Shown here piece by piece: positions 16,101 through 20,349 of a stretch of 20,349 bases of DNA. Positions within the stretch are counted from its first letter, which is position 1, and the number at the start of each line of letters is the position of its first letter. The translations under genes were made by a program, and so were the position numbers. The notes below the pieces were generated by a model. That model searched no databases, was not told the DNA's origin, and saw only the letters and a program-made list of their open reading frames with translations. This DNA is from JACRPI01 sp041671005 (lineage in GTDB: Archaea > Nanobdellota > Nanobdellia > Woesearchaeales > DSVV01), in the NCBI GenBank assembly GCA_041671005.1, contig JBAZCJ010000011.1, positions 1-20,349 on the forward strand. Direction: 5' to 3'.

Positions 16101-19100
16101 AACAGATACAGCTATTCAAACAAAATATCAAACATATCAAAAAGCATATCCTTCTGCATCATTCAGTGATTTCTGGACAGAGTCTCAAAAGTCAGATACA
16201 AAAAAAGGAGACCCAACTGTTGTTGATCTTGCAAAGTCAATAGGTTCTTATGATACAACACTCACTGTTCCTTCAAAGTATGAAACAACATATGATGGCA
16301 AAAAAGTAACTATTCAATATCTTGATGTTGGTGAAGAGCTTGCGTCAGGAAAATCAGCAGGAGAAAGGTATATCGATGATTGTCAAGATCCAAAGAGTAC
16401 AAAAACAATTATTTTATTTACAGGACTTGAAAAAGAAGATACTCCTGGATTTTCTATAGGTGGTTCAAAAGCATCACAATCTCAAAGTGTTTGGTGTTCT
16501 GAAAAGACAAAAGAAGATCTCGGTTCACCCTCTGCAAAAGATATTCCTGGATGTTATAATGAAGAGTGTCCTCAGTTTGACAATGTTAAATGCTTATTTG
16601 GAAAGGGATATGGAATTAATCCAGCAGAAGATTTGTTTGGCAGTTTGCAGTGTGGCTGTATTACAGGTGCAAAAGGGCATTTGGAAAATCTCTTAAAAGT
16701 TATGTATGGTGCAAAAAAATGTTTGCAACAGGCATTGATTGGTGAAACAACCGCAGGGTATTGTGAACGATTAATGAGTTATTTTGTCTGTGACATTTTA
16801 ACCCAAATTTTCAAACATATTTTTTCAAGTTTAAGTCATGGAACAGGTGCAATTGCAGGAATGTTTAATCAAGATAGGTTAGATAATTATCAAGATAATG
16901 CTGAAGATATTTCAACGGGATTAAAAGATAGGTATGGAAATATAGTAACTGACAGAATGGGTTTGTCAACAGATAGTATTGTCAATAAAGCATGTCTTGC
17001 TGCATTTACAGCAGATTGGAGTGTTTTAGAAGATGCATTAGATGCAATTGTTGAAGAAGTTCCTGTTGCACCTATTGCAGCAGCACAAGCAACGTCAAGA
17101 CCATATGGTTTTGATCCATTCACAGGAAAAATAACCATTGCATATAACGTGTATCTTGGTATTGTTCCGGGTGGAGATACTGTAATAAAAGCATGGATGG
17201 AATGCGATAGAAATTATGAAGGCGGAGAATATTGTGCAGAATCAAACACAGATAAGATTGACCTTGTTGCAAAAGGAAAAGTGCCGGGTCAATTGACAAA
17301 AGATGGATTTTTTGATCAGAACATAATGTACATTGATCAAAACAGTGCCAGCTGGTACAACAAATTAGTTGTTCAATTAAGTTATAACCTGGGTGGAGAA
17401 TTAAAAACAGATCAAATCATAAAACCAATAACAAAGAATGGCGACATTTCAATGTTGGATTGTAAATTTTCACTTGCAGCAGGAATTGATTGTTCAATTG
17501 GTGCAGAGTTTATGGATTTAGCAAATGGTGTTGGTGGTACTGTGCAATTGTATAGTAATACGCAAGGAACACAATTATCTCCAAACATAAATACATATTA
17601 TCCAAATAATCAAGTTTCAGCATTGGTAAAAGTCATGAATGCATATCCTAATAATTTTTATTTTAGAATTAATACAGGGAATGAGTTTGAATATTCAGCA
17701 ATAGGTGGTACAGAAACAGGAGATTACAGGGGATTACAATATTATCTTCTTTGGTTAGGTGATGGGCAAGGCACATCTTCCAGCAGTTCAAGTTCATCTT
17801 CTAGCAACCTTCAGTTGTCTGAATGGAAGTATGATGAAAATAATAATCAAAAGTTAATGAAAGACCCGTCAGGAAATCCTTGGGGTGTTGGTGTTGTCTT
17901 GCCACAGCAATTTGACGCATTAGAAATGACAATTTATCCGTATGATATTGCATCAAATCATCAGCAGATGGATGGGTTTAAATGCGCAATTGAAAGAGAT
18001 AGTACTACTACATACAAAAATAGGTATGGTGTATTCATTGCAGGTACATTTTATCCTTTAACAAGTCAATCCGAATTGAGTAATGTTTGTGCTAAAAATG
18101 ATTTAAATTCAACAAAAATATGTACAGAAGAAAAAATATGTGTTTGTGATACAAAAGATTATTCTTCACAAGAGGAAGTTATAAAAGTGAATTATGATAG
18201 GTTGTATACAGGTAATGGTCAAGATGAATATGTATGTATTTCTGAACGAAGAGATGTCTTAAGTTCAAAGTATACTTGGGCAGATGTTGGTTTTATTGGT
18301 AAAATATATTTTAATTCCTATGATCTTGCAAGTCAAGCAGATAACAATATTGGAAATTCATTTAAGATATCGATGTTAGGATTAAATCCAGCTGAAATCA
18401 CTACAGAACTCGAATCAAAATCATCCTCATCTACATCTTCTTCATCAAAGACAGCTAAAATAAATGTTCTTGCTGATATAAATGAAGATAATCGTGGAGA
18501 AACAAAAATTTATAGTAATGATCAAAAACCAAAAGATCAAGAAGTCAAGTTACAATATAGTATTAGTAAAAGTGGTTCAACAACTACAACTATCAAACCA
18601 GTTGTTCATTTTATTGAACCGGTTTCAATTATAGAACAAGATACGGGATATGTGAACAGTGATAATAAACCAGTTCCTTTAGGCTTTACAGTATGGGATG
18701 ATAAAAATGAAATCCTTACTATTTCAATTGGGATTGTAGGATATGATAATTATCAATGCCTTGCAACCTGGACGTATGATGAAAAAAAAGCAAGTGATCC
18801 AAATTCTGCATTACAAAAAGATTCTTCTACAGATGGAAAAGAATGTGGTTTAAAACAAACAATAAGAAGTATAGGATTGCAGGAAAATAAACCTTCATTT
18901 TTTGAGTTTGATTTAGATGCTAGTGATAACCCAAACCCCAATATAAAACGAGTTAACGATGCTTATTATGATATTACTATTCAGGTTGTAGATCAAGATC
19001 AAAATCAGGCACAACCGCAAATACGACGAATAAGATTTGGAGACAATATTCCAGATACGTACGATGATATGCTTGTTTGTTTAGGTACTGGAGAGTGTTC

Positions 19101-19248
19101 TTCTATATTTGATGATTTGAATACAGAAACAATAACAGATGTTGAGCAGATTATCACTACTTCTGCAGCAACATCAACTGCAACATCAACTAAATCTAGT
19201 ACTGGATTGTCATCAGAGCAGACAGAATTGCAATCATTGACACCATGA
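13117..19248 (+). CDS. Giant secreted FN3/Ig-like adhesin-type protein with Cys-rich domain
   Basis: The 2043-aa product has a Sec signal peptide (residues 1-24, ending VCFA-A). Four fibronectin type III domains follow at about 25-110, 112-194, 198-281 and 285-370. Domains 1, 3 and 4 carry the WxTD/N...G.V.YG/S...TH.V.L..L....YYY pattern of the purple-acid-phosphatase-type FN3 subgroup. Ig-like domains lie at about 382-468 and 470-557, the latter with a DAAGN turn. The first cysteine of the mature protein is Cys600. Residues about 870-1240 match the C-terminal domain of the 1104-aa protein (VCDRILC at 946-952; NPAED at 1168; Cys 1179, 1181, 1202, 1216, 1225). The remainder is beta-rich with two Ser-run linkers (1554-1563, 1769-1777). 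No C-terminal anchor or sorting signal is seen. FN3/Ig stalks usually mediate adhesion or spacing at the surface; that role is inferred. There is no clear ribosome-binding site before ATG 13117, 32 bases after the previous stop. Confidence 0.85.
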   Translation: MKYTKQISALFVMFLIVMTPVCFAATVNSVSVSVTDTTATIEWQTDTVSTGIVDYGKTTSGMSAAASTAGESTTHEVNLNSLEDSQYYYYTIQATDTSGTYATNYMNFTTLLSAPQNLMLEEISETYVKIEWDVVSGAQSYNVYKDGAFFDSTTQRLFETSALNYKTAYSFTVTAVDKYNRESAASNILSFTTEEQKVNFTFVQAKDVTKTTAVISWQTDRAVNATVKYGINQGSLNLSQSSSSAAITHEFTLKDLEEAKTYYYQLVSAQTTSEVMSFRTLGDETAVEIMSVGVGDVTRGTAEISWITNYETQGYVYYSLDDSFSQYYREDDEAVTHGVELDSLLSGMTYYFKIIVEDAESDIYNFTTSESLYDFLDLEEVPALYNNNIILLKGTTAENARVYVFVNRDANPYAQSMFEINGTYFEVNVTLNPYSYVDGVKGRNIIEIDSWDTNNNKAVKTYTVDVDVGSPLLTVNELPTYTNTNKINISGATEYDATVGFFIDDKSKGSIYITNESGYFNYQLDVGTSSTNHTISVEAADAAGNIATYEKIIYVDREDPHLDFYTSFAGTTHYKLFRIDGQTEPDAQITVTNYGEFSGCEDANFQTKYGECDYLANVNGPGPFQSLEALIDPTSLMVDLLSMGIGVPTSTVAGPDGNFSIILSLLPGEANQQLVGKNTLIFNVTDIAGNKYDTKKEIKYQPSCIDWTLEKTTTYPMNLYTQDMTAGNIIGSSLFELRYLGGGVPEIGKLTVKEDETGGNLVVKEGSVEIGTTESLYYMQSYGGLENSNEFITISSQTVKSTSYDKDTGKIYLYVPVTINKYTANVDELPEQFGVYLDVYMTYTDGNGDLANCHLYPALSYDIQKPESVTKWLSPTMINQSIELLDGAINVTESAIKYLTWGARATTLACGAMIAFNYVRGFEGATNVETSSGEQCNANLKSIYSVCDRILCPSIPEPCDEVSPVNGYTVNGKVYTAGQGTLEYDAQNTLNNKIETDTAIQTKYQTYQKAYPSASFSDFWTESQKSDTKKGDPTVVDLAKSIGSYDTTLTVPSKYETTYDGKKVTIQYLDVGEELASGKSAGERYIDDCQDPKSTKTIILFTGLEKEDTPGFSIGGSKASQSQSVWCSEKTKEDLGSPSAKDIPGCYNEECPQFDNVKCLFGKGYGINPAEDLFGSLQCGCITGAKGHLENLLKVMYGAKKCLQQALIGETTAGYCERLMSYFVCDILTQIFKHIFSSLSHGTGAIAGMFNQDRLDNYQDNAEDISTGLKDRYGNIVTDRMGLSTDSIVNKACLAAFTADWSVLEDALDAIVEEVPVAPIAAAQATSRPYGFDPFTGKITIAYNVYLGIVPGGDTVIKAWMECDRNYEGGEYCAESNTDKIDLVAKGKVPGQLTKDGFFDQNIMYIDQNSASWYNKLVVQLSYNLGGELKTDQIIKPITKNGDISMLDCKFSLAAGIDCSIGAEFMDLANGVGGTVQLYSNTQGTQLSPNINTYYPNNQVSALVKVMNAYPNNFYFRINTGNEFEYSAIGGTETGDYRGLQYYLLWLGDGQGTSSSSSSSSSSNLQLSEWKYDENNNQKLMKDPSGNPWGVGVVLPQQFDALEMTIYPYDIASNHQQMDGFKCAIERDSTTTYKNRYGVFIAGTFYPLTSQSELSNVCAKNDLNSTKICTEEKICVCDTKDYSSQEEVIKVNYDRLYTGNGQDEYVCISERRDVLSSKYTWADVGFIGKIYFNSYDLASQADNNIGNSFKISMLGLNPAEITTELESKSSSSTSSSSKTAKINVLADINEDNRGETKIYSNDQKPKDQEVKLQYSISKSGSTTTTIKPVVHFIEPVSIIEQDTGYVNSDNKPVPLGFTVWDDKNEILTISIGIVGYDNYQCLATWTYDEKKASDPNSALQKDSSTDGKECGLKQTIRSIGLQENKPSFFEFDLDASDNPNPNIKRVNDAYYDITIQVVDQDQNQAQPQIRRIRFGDNIPDTYDDMLVCLGTGECSSIFDDLNTETITDVEQIITTSAATSTATSTKSSTGLSSEQTELQSLTP
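17776..17805 (+). repeat. Poly-serine linker coding tract (10 Ser)
   Basis: Ten consecutive serine codons encode residues 1554-1563 of the giant protein. Five different codons (TCT, TCC, AGC, AGT, TCA) are mixed, so the tract is kept at the protein level and is not a simple DNA slippage repeat. It separates two beta-rich regions as a flexible linker and may be glycosylated. Confidence 0.7.
18421..18447 (+). repeat. Second Ser-rich linker coding tract
   Basis: Nine codons give SSSSTSSSS (residues 1769-1777) between a LESK segment and KTAK, again with mixed TCA/TCC/TCT codons. It looks like a second flexible linker between C-terminal modules of the 2043-aa protein. Confidence 0.65.
19168..19191 (+). 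repeat. Two tandem copies of a 12-base unit
   Basis: GCAACATCAACT occurs twice back to back and encodes ATSTATST near the C-terminus of the giant protein. The copies are identical, which suggests a recent slippage duplication within a low-complexity Ser/Thr tail. Confidence 0.6.
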
Positions 19249-19249
19249 C

Positions 19250-19255
19250 TTTTTT
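19250..19255 (+). terminator. T-run terminator at the end of the surface-protein locus
   Basis: Six T residues two bases after the TGA of the giant protein gene, without a preceding hairpin, followed by a new promoter about 30 bases on. This fits archaeal oligo-T termination and marks the locus boundary. Confidence 0.45.
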
Positions 19256-19286
19256 GTCCTAACAATTTTCTAAAAATCGACAAATA

Positions 19287-19294
19287 TTTATATA
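19287..19294 (+). promoter_or_regulatory. Archaeal TATA box for the nucleotidyltransferase-repeat gene
   Basis: TTTATATA preceded by the A-rich CGACAAATA. Predicted transcription start is near 19318, giving a leader of about 50 nt that ends in CAAGGGGGAATGTTC before ATG 19371. The octamer is identical to the box at 2978-2985. Confidence 0.65.
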
Positions 19295-19370
19295 GCCAGG
19301 TTTGTTAAAGGAGAAGAGTATTACTTATATGTAACACAATAAGACTTTTGAGTCACAAGGGGGAATGTTC

Positions 19371-20349
19371 ATGTCAAAAAAAACAAAACAGCCAGAAACA
19401 ATAGAACCAGCACAGTCATTGCAAGTACCATCTGTAAATATGTCAGTTAATCCTGCTTTGCCAGTTAATCCAGCAGAGTTATCAAAGGAAGCGCAAGAAA
19501 AATTAGCTGAGTTAAAACAAAAATTAGAAAAGTTTCAAAAAAAAGTTGTTGAAAAATTTGATAAATATATTGCCGGGATAGGTCTTTTGCCTCCAGAAAG
19601 AAGCAAAGATGGTAAACCTGCAAATACAGAAAAAATAAATGTAATTATTCTTGTTGATGATACTGACAGCCAGAAAATGTCAAAGCAAGAACTCCGCGAC
19701 AAACTGCAGACAATTATTGTAAACATTGCAGCAGAAGTGGACAAAAATATTGTTCCTGATGTTATTATTTATTCTGAAGTATGGCAGAGTTGTTTTGATG
19801 CAAAATATGATCTTATTCAAATGATAGCAATGGCAGCGCCTATTTATGATACTGGCATGCTTGCTGCAATAAAAATTGCAGAAATTCATAAATCAATGGT
19901 TTTAAAGAAATTTGAAAAATATATTGTTAGTTATGTTCTCAGTGGGTCATTGATTAGAGGTCAAGCAACAGCAACCTCTGACATCGATGTTTTCATTGTT
20001 ATTGACGATACAGATGTCAAGAAAATGACGCGTGCAGAGCTCAAAGATAAATTAAGGGCAATAATTATTGGAATGGGTATAGAAGCAGGAGATATGACTG
20101 GCATTAAAAATAAGCTCAATATCCAAGTGTATATTATTACAGATTTCTGGGACAGTTTAAAAGAAGCAAATCCAGTCATCTTTACATTGTTAAGAGATGG
20201 GGTTCCATTTTATGACAGAGGCATTTTTATGCCTTGGAAACAGCTCTTAAAAATGGGAAAAATCAAGCCATCGCAGGAGGCAATTGATTTGTTTATGAGT
20301 TCTGGAGATCAGATGCTTAAACGAGTTAAATTTAAATTAAAAGAAATAG
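19371..20349 (+). CDS. Tandem nucleotidyltransferase-fold protein, one degenerate and one intact domain (open at right edge)
   Basis: About 326 residues are visible and no stop is reached. A Pro/Asn-containing N-terminus (two VNPA units) and a charged helix (about 37-66) lead into two homologous repeats, about 61-172 and 179-290. Both start KF(D/E)KYI, share VDDTD/IDDTD followed by KM(S/T)xxELxDKL, and end with PIYDTG or PFYDRG. Repeat 2 has the polymerase-beta-type nucleotidyltransferase motif: GS at 192-193 and SDID at 203-206. Repeat 1 lacks GS and has K88 and N90 in place of the two aspartates, so it should be inactive. A third carboxylate expected in the next core strand is not evident in LNIQVYIIT. 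The family transfers nucleotides to RNA, protein or small molecules; the substrate here is unknown. GGGGG at 19359-19363 supports ATG 19371; in-frame ATG 19365 lies too close to it. It is probably its own transcription unit. Confidence 0.8.
   Translation, partial: MSKKTKQPETIEPAQSLQVPSVNMSVNPALPVNPAELSKEAQEKLAELKQKLEKFQKKVVEKFDKYIAGIGLLPPERSKDGKPANTEKINVIILVDDTDSQKMSKQELRDKLQTIIVNIAAEVDKNIVPDVIIYSEVWQSCFDAKYDLIQMIAMAAPIYDTGMLAAIKIAEIHKSMVLKKFEKYIVSYVLSGSLIRGQATATSDIDVFIVIDDTDVKKMTRAELKDKLRAIIIGMGIEAGDMTGIKNKLNIQVYIITDFWDSLKEANPVIFTLLRDGVPFYDRGIFMPWKQLLKMGKIKPSQEAIDLFMSSGDQMLKRVKFKLKEI

Noticed and set aside
17776..18447. Ser-codon tracts as possible phase-variable DNA repeats.
   Set aside because: The codons are mixed, so there is no pure repeat unit for slippage.

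Overview
The window looks like a fragment of an AT-rich archaeal genome, most likely a DPANN lineage of the Woesearchaeota/Pacearchaeota type. This rests on TTTATATA-type TATA boxes at archaeal spacing, T-run terminators without hairpins, frequent GTG starts, ATGA overlaps, and long unannotatable surface proteins with a lysine-(G/A)-Q-V-T hydrophobic N-terminus. The taxonomic call is an inference: no rRNA, tRNA or ribosomal protein gene is present. I see no CRISPR array, insertion sequence, tRNA or rRNA.

Left flank (1-1266, minus strand): a Kef-type CPA2 cation/proton antiporter that runs off the left edge and is interrupted by a one-base frameshift near 870. A spacer with divergent TATA-like boxes separates it from a rightward pair (1525-2842): a small Cys-containing exported protein, possibly a lipoprotein, and a short protein with a recognisable transglutaminase-like Cys-His-Asp triad.

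Centre (3032-19248, plus strand): a surface-protein locus of six genes in one direction. It contains two related gene pairs. Each pair is a membrane-anchored protein with a pilin-like N-terminus (745 aa and 634 aa, paralogous along most of their length) followed by a large secreted multidomain protein (1104 aa with Ig-like repeats; 2043 aa with four FN3 domains and Ig-like domains). The two secreted proteins share a C-terminal cysteine-rich region with exactly conserved Cys spacing. Between the pairs lie a 537-aa membrane-anchored protein, whose Cys-rich C-terminus appears cut short by a frameshift, and a polytopic membrane protein. Start/stop abutment (5269/5270) and an ATGA overlap (11180-11183) argue for operon expression. 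My reading is a duplicated, disulfide-rich cell-envelope apparatus whose function is unknown.

Right flank (19371 to the edge): after a T-run and a clear TATA box, a protein with two tandem nucleotidyltransferase-fold repeats. The first repeat has lost the catalytic motif and the second retains GS and DxD. It is open at the window edge.
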